From NCBI GenBank assembly GCA_900546295.1, contig URCK01000032.1:1-16641 (forward strand): DNA of 16,641 nucleotides, in the 5' to 3' direction. Position numbers and translations under genes: made by a program. Origin of the DNA: an uncultured Eubacteriales bacterium (lineage in GTDB: Bacteria > Bacillota > Clostridia > Oscillospirales > Oscillospiraceae). Of this stretch, positions 1-4,990 are shown in pieces. The notes below the pieces were generated by a model. It did no database searches and was not told where the DNA came from. It saw only the letters and a program-made list of their open reading frames with translations. Every line of letters begins with the position of its first letter. Position 1 is the first letter of the stretch.

Positions 1-55
1 GAACCCATGTTACAGCCGTGAAAGGGCCGTGTCTTAACCACTTGACCAACGGGCC
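1..55 (-). tRNA. tRNA-Glu (UUC), 5' part only
   Basis: Read on the minus strand the gene begins GGCCCGTTGGTCAAG at position 55, the usual 5' end of Firmicutes tRNA-Glu. The anticodon loop CUUUCAC lies in a CCG/CGG stem and gives anticodon UUC, which reads GAA/GAG. The T arm and acceptor 3' strand lie beyond the left edge of the window. It is the second gene of an operon that starts with tRNA-Met. Confidence 0.9.
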
Positions 56-63
56 ATATGAGT

Positions 64-87
64 CACGGGATGCTTTCGCATCCCGTG
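64..87. other. Perfect hairpin in tRNA spacer
   Basis: The arms CACGGGATGC (64-73) and GCATCCCGTG (78-87) are perfectly complementary and close a four-base loop. The hairpin fills most of the 37-base spacer between tRNA-Met and tRNA-Glu. There is no T-tract after it on either strand, so it is not a canonical terminator. In a tRNA precursor it could be a processing or spacing element, but that is inference. Confidence 0.7.
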
Positions 88-92
88 CATCT

Positions 93-169
93 TGGTAGCG
101 GCACCTGGATTTGAACCGGGGACACTGCGGGTATGAACCGCATGCTCTAGCCAGCTGAGCTATGCCGCC
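93..169 (-). tRNA. tRNA-Met (CAU), elongator type
   Basis: On the minus strand the gene starts GGCGGCATAGCTCAG and ends TGCCGCTACCA, so the CCA end is encoded. The acceptor stem is seven pairs with a G1-U72 wobble. The anticodon stem TGCGG/CCGCA closes the loop UUCAUAC, giving anticodon CAU. The three consecutive G-C pairs and the 1-72 mismatch of initiator tRNA are absent, and the overall sequence resembles Bacillus elongator tRNA-Met, so this is elongator tRNA-Met rather than initiator or the CAU-anticodon tRNA-Ile. The T arm CCGGTTCAAATCCAGG is intact. Confidence 0.95.
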
Positions 170-198
170 AAATATTCCTGCTCGACAGGACACAAGCT

Positions 199-228
199 AC
201 TATACCAAATGAGAGGGGGATTTGTCAA
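199..228 (-). promoter_or_regulatory. Housekeeping promoter of tRNA operon
   Basis: The minus strand carries TTGACA (223-228), an 18-base spacer and TATAGT (199-204). The -35 box is a perfect consensus. Transcription would start near 192, about 20 bases before the mature 5' end of tRNA-Met, and run leftwards through both tRNA genes. Confidence 0.8.
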
Positions 229-267
229 TAGGTTGTCCGAAAAAATTTTCAAATATTCCCCAGAACG

Positions 268-299
268 CGGGGAGAGGGCGCGCCCCCTCCCCGTTTTTT
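268..299. terminator. GC-rich hairpin with T-tract after guaD
   Basis: CGGGGAGAGGG (268-278) pairs with CCCCCTCCCCG (283-293) with one A-C mismatch and a CGCG loop, followed on the plus strand by six T (294-299). It sits directly after the guaD stop codon, where a minus-strand terminator is expected, yet the T-tract is on the plus side. It may work in both directions or mainly block readthrough from the right-facing strand. The direction of action is uncertain. Confidence 0.5.
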
Positions 300-300
300 G

Positions 301-1560
301 TCAGCCGACGACGTTTTTTCCCTCCGACCAGACGGAGACGATGTTGTGCCGGTGCATCATGTAGATGGCGCGCTCGAAGCGCTCGCGCAGCGAAAGCGGG
401 CGGGCGGCCTCGGTGAAGTCCGCGTCGCTTACGACGATGGCATGGAGCTTGTCGCCGGGGACGAAGCCGCCGTGGCCGCCGAAATACTCATGCCCCGCGC
501 TGGAGCCGAGGTAATAGCCTTCTTCAACGGTCAAAAATTCGTCCTTTCCGTCGGTCTGCATGTGGCGGAACTTGGAGGCGCGGATGGACATGGTGATGAC
601 CTTGTTCATCGCGAGCAGCGCCCCGCCCGCAATGTCCGAGCCGAGGGTGACGAGGTTTCCCTCGCGCAGCAGCGTGCGCACGGGCGCGATGCCCGAGCAG
701 ATGTTGATGTTCGACCCCGCGCAGTGCGCCGTGACGATGCCGTGCTCGCGCATCGCCTCGCGCTCGCGCGCATCGGAGTGGACGCAGTGGGCCATCACGG
801 TATGGTCGTTCCAGAGGCCCGCGCGGTCATAGCTCTCCCAATACTGCGCGCAGTCGGGGCAAAGCTCCCTGACCCACGCGATCTCGCTGGTATTTTCGGA
901 GAGGTGCGACTGGACATAGAGCCCGCGCTCGCGGGCGAGAGAACCGAGCCAGCGCATCAGCTCGTCGCTGCACGAGGGGGTGAAGCGCGGCGTTAAAATG
1001 GGCTTCACCGCCGTAAAGCGCGCGCACTCGTCGAGCCAGCGCAGCGTTTCGCGCTTGGACTCCTCGGTCGTCTCCTGCAAGTCGGCGCTGCCGTTTCGGT
1101 CCATGTTGACCTTGCCGACATAGCCCGTGACGCCCGCCTTTTCAAGCTCCTCCATCAAAATGAGCGTCGCGTCCGTGTGGAGGGAGGAGAACATACAAAC
1201 GCGCGTCGTGCCGCCGGTGATGAGGTCGCTTGCAAGCTTGCGGTAGACGCGGCGGGCGTAGCCGCAGTCGGAAAAGCGCGCTTCGGTCTTGAAGGTGTAG
1301 GTGTTGAGCCAGTCGATGAGCGGCAGGTCCATGCCCATGCCGAGCATGGGATACTGCGGCGCGTGCAGGTGCATATCGACGAACGACGGCATGATGAGGC
1401 TATCGCCGTAGTCGATGACCTCCGCGTCGACATGCTGCGGCACAGCCTTTTCAACGCTTTTGATCGTGCCGCCGTCATCGAGCACGAGACAGCCGTGCTC
1501 GATGATCTCGAGCGCGCCGAGCGTGGGCGCGGAGATGAGATGGCCTTTGAGGATCTTCAT
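301..1560 (-). CDS. guaD: Guanine deaminase
   Basis: This 419-residue cytosolic amidohydrolase should convert guanine to xanthine and ammonia. The metal-binding HLH lies at residues 64-66 in a FVDMHLHAPQY segment, which with the following DLPLIDWLNTYTF is typical of guanine deaminases rather than other amidohydrolases. PRF (191-193), QSHLSE (217-222, third His and catalytic Glu), AHC (257-259) and the metal/proton-shuttle Asp in SDIAGG (308-313) follow in the expected order. HCAGSNINICSG at 279-290 has Ala where the wider amidohydrolase family usually has Pro. The ATG at 1560 follows AAAGGAG at good spacing. The leader holds a guanine-class riboswitch and terminator, so expression should follow guanine level. 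Its product, xanthine, is the substrate of the nearby xpt product. Confidence 0.93.
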   Translation of the reverse strand: MKILKGHLISAPTLGALEIIEHGCLVLDDGGTIKSVEKAVPQHVDAEVIDYGDSLIMPSFVDMHLHAPQYPMLGMGMDLPLIDWLNTYTFKTEARFSDCGYARRVYRKLASDLITGGTTRVCMFSSLHTDATLILMEELEKAGVTGYVGKVNMDRNGSADLQETTEESKRETLRWLDECARFTAVKPILTPRFTPSCSDELMRWLGSLARERGLYVQSHLSENTSEIAWVRELCPDCAQYWESYDRAGLWNDHTVMAHCVHSDAREREAMREHGIVTAHCAGSNINICSGIAPVRTLLREGNLVTLGSDIAGGALLAMNKVITMSIRASKFRHMQTDGKDEFLTVEEGYYLGSSAGHEYFGGHGGFVPGDKLHAIVVSDADFTEAARPLSLRERFERAIYMMHRHNIVSVWSEGKNVVG

Positions 1561-1592
1561 GCTGTTTCACTCCTTTTTCAGTAAAAAACTGC

Positions 1593-1634
1593 AAAAGAAA
1601 AAGCGTCCCCCCGGAAAATCCTCCGGAGAAACAC
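1593..1634 (-). terminator. Riboswitch-linked intrinsic terminator
   Basis: On the minus strand GTGTTTCTCCGGA (1634-1622) pairs with TCCGGGGGGACGC (1615-1603) over 13 pairs, four or five of them G-U, around a six-base loop. TTTTTCTTTT (1602-1593) follows. It lies between the purine aptamer and the guaD start, the standard place for an expression platform. Its outermost two bases are shared with the aptamer P1 helix, and eight bases of its 5' arm can pair with the transcript just upstream of P1. Confidence 0.8.
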
Positions 1635-1699
1635 TCATAGCAGGGCCTTTGGGCGGCCGCGTAGAAACTTTCGCGCCAAGTCAGCGAAATTATATGAGC
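1633..1699 (-). promoter_or_regulatory. Purine riboswitch aptamer, guanine class
   Basis: Read on the minus strand, P1 is GCTCATA (1699-1693) with TATGAGT (1639-1633), joined by the conserved J1/2 TATAAT. P2 is TTTCGC/GCGAAA with a loop ending in TTGG. J2/3 reads GTTTCTAC (1668-1661), the family hallmark. P3 has loop GCCCAAA, and its CC can form the loop-loop contact with the GG of L2. J3/1 reads CTATG: the residue equivalent to position 74 is C (plus-strand g1640), which specifies guanine, hypoxanthine or xanthine rather than adenine. The U51 equivalent is kept, arguing against the 2'-deoxyguanosine variants. It lies in the guaD leader, about 75 bases before the start codon. Confidence 0.92.
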
Positions 1700-1720
1700 T
1701 TTTCTTCTCTTCTATAACAA

Positions 1721-1749
1721 AGCATAGCACGCGGGAGGGGAAAAAGCAA
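1721..1749 (-). promoter_or_regulatory. Candidate guaD promoter
   Basis: The minus strand has TTGCTT (1744-1749), a 17-base spacer and TATGCT (1721-1726), preceded by TG to make an extended -10. Transcription from about 1712-1715 would include the purine-rich AGAAGAGAAGAAAA stretch before the aptamer and then the whole riboswitch. The -35 box is only a partial match. Confidence 0.6.
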
Positions 1750-1775
1750 GCGAAAGCGCGCGGAGAAGCATGGTC

Positions 1776-1802
1776 ATATCGCGCCCTTTGCGCACATAAG
1801 CT
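1776..1802 (+). promoter_or_regulatory. Sigma-E-like promoter of spoIIP
   Basis: TCATAT contains the ATA core (1776-1778) of a sigma-E -35 element. Sixteen bases later comes CATAAGCT (1795-1802), which resembles the sigma-E -10 CATACANT. The start would fall near 1808-1810, just before the ribosome binding site AGGTGAGG (1811-1818). Mother-cell sigma-E control fits spoIIP, but a six-of-eight match in GC-rich DNA is only suggestive. Confidence 0.45.
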
Positions 1803-1822
1803 TTGCCAAGAGGTGAGGCACA

Positions 1823-2989
1823 ATGGAAAAAAATCGGACAAGACGCTTCCTGCGGGGGACGCTCTCCCTTGCGCTCGCGGCGGCGACGCTCTGGGGCGTG
1901 AGCGTGACGGCACCGGCGAAGGACGCGCGCTCTGCGCTCATTGCGCTGCGCGAGGGCGGGGAGCTGGGCGTGATGCTGCTGCGCTGGGAGCGGGGCGCGC
2001 TCGGAGACGATGCGCTGAGCGCGCCGGTATCGCTCGCGCTGCGCATGACGCCGCTGCTGCGCGAGGGCGGGGACGAGATCGCGCAGGCGTGGTCGACGGA
2101 GCTGGAGCAGCCGCCCAGCGAGGGCGAAGGCGGCGCGGACGACGCGCAGGACGAAGAGGGCACGGTGCTCACGCAGAACGTGACGGCGGGCGAGCTCAAG
2201 GTGACGGAAAACGGCGTGACCGCGCGCACGCTCAAACCCTCCGACCCCTCGGGCTACACGGTATGCGGCAATGTGTACATCAACAACGGCTCGCGTGCGG
2301 CGCTCGATGCCTCGATGCTCTCGGGCGGCTATGCCGCCTCGCTCGGCGCGCAGGGGCCGCAGGTGCTCATCATCCACACGCACGCGACGGAGAGCTACAC
2401 GATGCCCCCGGGCGCGGAATACGAGGCGTCGGACACCTTCCGCACGACGGACACGCGCTGCAACATGGTGCGCATCGGCGACGAGATGGCGCAGGTGATG
2501 AGCGAGGCGGGACTCGGCGTGGTACACGACCGCACGCTCCACGACTATCCGAGCTACTCCGGCTCCTACGACCGCTCGCTCAAGGCCATCGAGGAGTACT
2601 TGCAGCGCTACCCGACGATCTCCTTCGTGCTCGACGTACACCGCGACGCGGTGCAGGACGCGAACGGGAATCAGTTCAAGCTCCTCTGCGGCGAGGATAA
2701 GAACGCCGCGCAGCTTGAATTCGTCATCGGCTCGAACGGCGGCGGGTTGAGCCACGAGCAATGGCGCGAGAACCTGAAGCTCGCCTGCGCGGTGCAGGAA
2801 ACGCTGTATCGCGATCACCCCACGCTCATGCGCCCCATCACCGTGCGCAACTCCCGCTACAATCAGCACAAGACGACCGGCTCGCTCCTTGTCGAGGTCG
2901 GCACGGCGGGCAATTCGCTCGAGGAGGCCGTCAACGGCGCGCGGCTTTTTGCCGCGGGCTTCGCGCAGACCGTCAAAAACGGAGGATAA
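1823..2989 (+). CDS. spoIIP: Stage II sporulation protein P (SpoIIP)
   Basis: SpoIIP is the peptidoglycan amidase/endopeptidase of the SpoIID-SpoIIM-SpoIIP engulfment complex, anchored in the mother-cell membrane during sporulation. The 388-residue product starts with a basic stretch (KNRTRRFLRG) and one hydrophobic segment at about 11-31, fitting a membrane anchor. A low-complexity acidic stretch (92-113) leads into the catalytic domain at about 175-385. That domain has VLIIHTHATESY (181-192, likely zinc ligands and catalytic Glu190), FVLDVHRDAV (268-277), an NQHKTTG motif near 347 and LLVEVGTAGNSLEEA (355-369). The ATG at 1823 follows AGGTGAGG. It is not next to gpr as in Bacillus; here it lies between two purine-salvage genes, divergent from guaD. 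Confidence 0.93.
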   Translation: MEKNRTRRFLRGTLSLALAAATLWGVSVTAPAKDARSALIALREGGELGVMLLRWERGALGDDALSAPVSLALRMTPLLREGGDEIAQAWSTELEQPPSEGEGGADDAQDEEGTVLTQNVTAGELKVTENGVTARTLKPSDPSGYTVCGNVYINNGSRAALDASMLSGGYAASLGAQGPQVLIIHTHATESYTMPPGAEYEASDTFRTTDTRCNMVRIGDEMAQVMSEAGLGVVHDRTLHDYPSYSGSYDRSLKAIEEYLQRYPTISFVLDVHRDAVQDANGNQFKLLCGEDKNAAQLEFVIGSNGGGLSHEQWRENLKLACAVQETLYRDHPTLMRPITVRNSRYNQHKTTGSLLVEVGTAGNSLEEAVNGARLFAAGFAQTVKNGG

Positions 2990-3058
2990 AGAGGAAGCTG
3001 TCGCCCGATTAGACGGAATGGGACAAAAATAAGCGAAAATCTTGTCAAAGTTGCCCTG

Positions 3059-3087
3059 TTGCAATCTGTACAAAAATCCTGTTTAAT
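3059..3087 (+). promoter_or_regulatory. Housekeeping promoter of xpt
   Basis: TTGCAA (3059-3064), a 17-base spacer and TTTAAT (3082-3087) make a good vegetative promoter, with a start near 3094 and a leader of about 38 bases. The 2990-3131 gap contains none of the purine-aptamer marks (no TTTCTAC, no P1 pair) and no clear terminator for spoIIP. Confidence 0.6.
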
Positions 3088-3131
3088 GAAAGTTACATCA
3101 ATTCGATCATTCCATTCAGGAGGGGTATTCT

Positions 3132-3710
3132 ATGGAGCTTCTTCAGGAGCGCATCCGTCGCGAGGGCAGAGTCCTGCCCGGCAACATCGTCAAGGTCGAC
3201 GGTTTCCTCAATCACCGCGTCGACACCCGTCTGCTCGAGGACATCGCAGACGAGTTCGCCAAGTATTTCGACACCAGCAAGATCACGGTCGTTCTGACGG
3301 CGGAGGCCAGCGGCATCGCGCTTGCGACTATCTGCGCGCAGAAGTACGGCGTTCCCATGCTCTTTGCCAAGAAGGCCAAGAGCGACAACATCGAAAGCGG
3401 CCTCTATCAGAGCGAGGTGTTCTCCTACACCTACAAGAAGAAGGTTACGCTGCTCGTCTCTCAGGAGTGGCTGAACGCGGACGATCACGTGCTCATCATC
3501 GACGACTTCATGGCCAACGGCTTTGCCGTGCAGGGCCTTGTCGACATCGTCAACGCCGCGGGCGCGAAGCTCGAGGGCATCGGCATCGCCGTGGAAAAGG
3601 GCTTCCAGGGCGGCGGCGACCGCTTCCGCGCAAGCGGCATCCCCTACAAGGCGCTCGCCGTCATCGAAAAGGCGGACGAGGACGGCTTTGTGTTCCGGGA
3701 GGAAGAGTAA
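3132..3710 (+). CDS. xpt: Xanthine phosphoribosyltransferase
   Basis: This 192-residue cytosolic enzyme should join xanthine to PRPP to give XMP, the step that returns guanine-derived xanthine to the nucleotide pool. The type I PRTase PRPP-binding motif is VLIIDDFMANG at residues 120-130. The N-terminal MELLQERIRREGRVLPGNIVKVDGFLNH and the TAEASGIALA loop (56-65) are typical of the XPRT family and separate it from APRT and HPRT. The length matches Bacillus Xpt closely. The ATG at 3132 follows AGGAGGGG. In Bacillus subtilis xpt is under a guanine riboswitch; here it has a short plain leader while the riboswitch sits on guaD. A strong hairpin terminator follows the stop. Confidence 0.93.
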   Translation: MELLQERIRREGRVLPGNIVKVDGFLNHRVDTRLLEDIADEFAKYFDTSKITVVLTAEASGIALATICAQKYGVPMLFAKKAKSDNIESGLYQSEVFSYTYKKKVTLLVSQEWLNADDHVLIIDDFMANGFAVQGLVDIVNAAGAKLEGIGIAVEKGFQGGGDRFRASGIPYKALAVIEKADEDGFVFREEE

Positions 3711-3712
3711 CT

Positions 3713-3756
3713 TCAAAAAAGAGAGGCTGGCCGGATGGCCAGTCTCTCTTTTTTGA
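3713..3756. terminator. Bidirectional terminator after xpt
   Basis: CAAAAAAGAGAGGCTGGCC (3714-3732) pairs with GGCCAGTCTCTCTTTTTTG (3737-3755) through 19 pairs with one G-T, closing a GGAT loop. The run of six A on one side and six T on the other makes it an intrinsic terminator in both directions. That suits its place between xpt and the convergent amidase gene. Confidence 0.9.
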
Positions 3757-3782
3757 GGGGGATGGCAGCCCGCTGTGCGCAT

Positions 3783-3809
3783 AATTCGCCCGCCATTGGC
3801 GGGCGAATT
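3783..3809. repeat. Palindrome H1 in intergenic cluster
   Basis: AATTCGCCCGCC (3783-3794) and GGCGGGCGAATT (3798-3809) form 12 perfect pairs with an ATT loop. No T-tract follows. It is the first of four perfect hairpins packed between xpt and the amidase gene. Confidence 0.85.
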
Positions 3810-3831
3810 CCACACTTGCGGGCTGAGAAGT

Positions 3832-3864
3832 GTAAATTCCAACGCGCATGTCGTTGGAATTTAC
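3832..3864. repeat. Palindrome H2 in intergenic cluster
   Basis: GTAAATTCCAACG (3832-3844) and CGTTGGAATTTAC (3852-3864) form 13 perfect pairs with a seven-base loop. A six-base inverted repeat ACACTT/AAGTGT (3812-3817, 3828-3833) lies just before it and overlaps its left arm, so the two could compete. Confidence 0.85.
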
Positions 3865-3898
3865 GATCGAAATTGATTTCGCGTCTGCGGATGCGAAA
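3865..3898 (+). repeat. Dispersed 34-bp palindromic repeat, copy 1
   Basis: This unit has an AT-rich head, GATCGAAATTGA (3865-3876), and a hairpin TTTCGCGTC (3877-3885) / GATGCGAAA (3890-3898) with loop TGCG. Copy 2 at 4834-4867 on the opposite strand matches it at 31 of 34 positions. In copy 1 the change of C to T in the right arm makes a G-T pair, so pairing is kept. Confidence 0.8.
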
Positions 3899-3918
3899 GT
3901 CTGCGACGCTTGCGCCTG

Positions 3919-3940
3919 TTTGCCGCCTGCGGGCGGCAAA
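3919..3940. repeat. Palindrome H4 after the amidase stop
   Basis: TTTGCCGCC (3919-3927) and GGCGGCAAA (3932-3940) pair perfectly around TGCG. On the minus strand it begins ten bases past the amidase stop codon but is not followed by a T-tract, so it is a weak terminator at best and could instead protect the 3' end of the mRNA. Confidence 0.8.
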
Positions 3941-3949
3941 TGCGGCACG

Positions 3950-4738
3950 TTACAGCCGGTAGAGTACGGGTCTTCTGTCGCGGAAGACGGGGACGGCGGC
4001 GCGGAGGGGACGGATGCAGGAGAGGTCTAAGCCGGCGGACAAGATCTCCTCTTCCCCGCCGCCCTGCACGAGCACCGTGCCGAGCGGGTCTATGACGCGC
4101 GAAAAGCCGCCGTAGACCGTGCCGTCGCGCGCGCCGCAGGCGTTGCACGAGACGACAAAGAGCTGGTTTTCGATCGCGCGGGCGGCAGTGAGCGTCTCCC
4201 AGTGGTACTGCCGCGCAGCCGTCCACTGGGCGGGCAGGAAGATGACCTCCGCCCCGCGCAGGGCGAGCGTGCGCCAGAGCTCGGGGAAGCGCAGCTCGTA
4301 GCAGATGAGAAGGCCGCAGCGCACGCCGTCGAGCGTGAAGGTGACGAGATGGTTCCCGGGGGTGTAGACCTCGTGCTCGCCCATGGGCGAGAAAGGATGG
4401 GTCTTGTCGTATTCCGCAAGACAGGCGCCCGTGCGGTCGAAGACGCAGGCGGTGTTGTAGATGTGTCCGCCGCGCTTGTTTGATACGCTGCCTGCAACGA
4501 GGTTGACGTTCAGCTCGCGCGCGAGCGGGGAAAAGCGCGCGCGGACGGCCTTCGCGTCCTCATCGCTCGCCCCGGCAAGGTCGCCCGCGGGCATGAAGCC
4601 CGTGTTCCACGTTTCGGGCAGGACGATCACATCGGGCGAATTCTCGCGCGCGGCGCGGCGGATGAGCGCCTCGGCGCGGTCAAAGTTTTCCTCGTTTGCG
4701 AGCGAGCGCATATTCATCTGGACGACGCTGACTTTCAT
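3950..4738 (-). CDS. Carbon-nitrogen hydrolase (omega-amidase-like nitrilase superfamily)
   Basis: This 262-residue cytosolic enzyme belongs to the nitrilase superfamily, which hydrolyses amide C-N bonds of small molecules. The Glu-Lys-Cys triad is complete: E42 in VLPETWNTGF, K112 in EYDKTHPF and C146 in LLICYELRFPE. The segment EVIFLPAQW (164-172) with HWETLTAARAIENQLFVVSCNACG (179-202) resembles Nit2/omega-amidase and Bacillus MtnU relatives, so an omega-amidase role on 2-oxoacid amides is possible but the substrate is not proven. I chose the ATG at 4738, which follows GGAGGG; an upstream in-frame ATG at 4807 lies before the promoter. It has its own promoter and its own flanking terminators, so it is a single-gene unit convergent with xpt. 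Confidence 0.88.
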   Translation of the reverse strand: MKVSVVQMNMRSLANEENFDRAEALIRRAARENSPDVIVLPETWNTGFMPAGDLAGASDEDAKAVRARFSPLARELNVNLVAGSVSNKRGGHIYNTACVFDRTGACLAEYDKTHPFSPMGEHEVYTPGNHLVTFTLDGVRCGLLICYELRFPELWRTLALRGAEVIFLPAQWTAARQYHWETLTAARAIENQLFVVSCNACGARDGTVYGGFSRVIDPLGTVLVQGGGEEEILSAGLDLSCIRPLRAAVPVFRDRRPVLYRL

Positions 4739-4766
4739 GGCAGACCCTCCGGAAGGTATTTTCTCC

Positions 4767-4795
4767 ATTATACGAAAAGCGATCGCGTATTGCAA
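4767..4795 (-). promoter_or_regulatory. Housekeeping promoter of amidase gene
   Basis: The minus strand has TTGCAA (4790-4795), a 17-base spacer and a perfect TATAAT (4767-4772). The start near 4760 leaves a leader of about 22 bases with GGAGGG before the ATG at 4738. Confidence 0.8.
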
Positions 4796-4805
4796 TGCGA
4801 TATGC

Positions 4806-4836
4806 AAAAAAGGGGACGGCGCTGCCGTCCCCTTTT
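4806..4836 (-). terminator. Second terminator after the efflux operon
   Basis: AAAAGGGGACGGC (4808-4820) and GCCGTCCCCTTTT (4824-4836) form 13 perfect pairs around a GCT loop. Read on the minus strand the stem ends in six T (4811-4806). It lies between the efflux operon and the amidase promoter and so insulates the amidase gene from leftward readthrough. The last three bases of its right arm are shared with repeat copy 2. Confidence 0.85.
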
Positions 4837-4867
4837 CGCGTCCGCAGACGCGAAATAAATTTCAATC
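4834..4867 (-). repeat. Dispersed 34-bp palindromic repeat, copy 2
   Basis: On the minus strand it has the AT-rich head GATTGAAATTTA (4867-4856) and the hairpin TTTCGCGTC (4855-4847) / GACGCGAAA (4842-4834), loop TGCG, nine perfect pairs. It matches copy 1 at 31 of 34 positions and is in the opposite orientation, so the two copies bracket the amidase gene and its promoter. Confidence 0.8.
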
Positions 4868-4961
4868 GTTTTTCGCCGCGGCGTGTGCGTGCCAAAAAAC
4901 ACTCTGCACGGAGCGAACGTGCGCGCCTATGGCGCGTGCGCTGAGCGCAGTGAGATCCTGC
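4868..4961. other. Non-coding stretch with small inverted repeats
   Basis: No gene is evident. It contains CGCCGCGGCG (self-complementary, near 4875), GCGCGCC/GGCGCGT (4921-4927, 4931-4937, one G-T) and GCGC/GCGC (4938-4941, 4945-4948). GTGCC and the later GCAC segments can also pair at long range. Together with the two terminators and repeat copy 2 it forms a hairpin-dense gap between the efflux operon and the amidase gene. Confidence 0.5.
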
Positions 4962-4990
4962 TCAAAAAACTGACTATGTCAGTTTTTTGA
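4962..4990 (-). terminator. Terminator overlapping the ATPase stop
   Basis: TCAAAAAACTGAC (4962-4974) and GTCAGTTTTTTGA (4978-4990) form 13 perfect pairs around TAT, with six T at the end in the minus direction. The ATPase stop codon (4979-4981) lies inside the hairpin. With the 4806-4836 hairpin it makes a tandem terminator. Confidence 0.85.

Noticed and set aside
1689..1694. Perfect TATAAT on the minus strand upstream of guaD, with TTATAG 17 bases before it, as the guaD promoter
   Set aside because: This TATAAT is the conserved J1/2 segment of the purine aptamer. A start here would cut P1 out of the transcript. The extended -10 at 1721-1726 is a better promoter candidate.
1712..3073. Long open frame on the minus strand opposite spoIIP
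   Set aside because: It runs through the guaD and spoIIP promoters, has Arg/Ala/His-rich low-complexity translation and no ribosome binding site, while spoIIP opposite it is clear.
2990..3131. Purine riboswitch in the xpt leader, as in Bacillus
   Set aside because: No TTTCTAC core, no P1 partner sequences and only about 38 bases after the likely start site.
4739..4807. Longer N-terminus for the amidase from an ATG at 4807
   Set aside because: That start lies upstream of a near-perfect promoter (4767-4795) and lacks a ribosome binding site; the ATG at 4738 has GGAGGG and begins the family's first beta strand.
3783..4867. Hairpin clusters and inverted repeats as an insertion sequence or CRISPR array
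   Set aside because: There is no transposase, no regularly spaced direct repeats and no spacers; the stems differ in sequence except for the one 34-bp pair.
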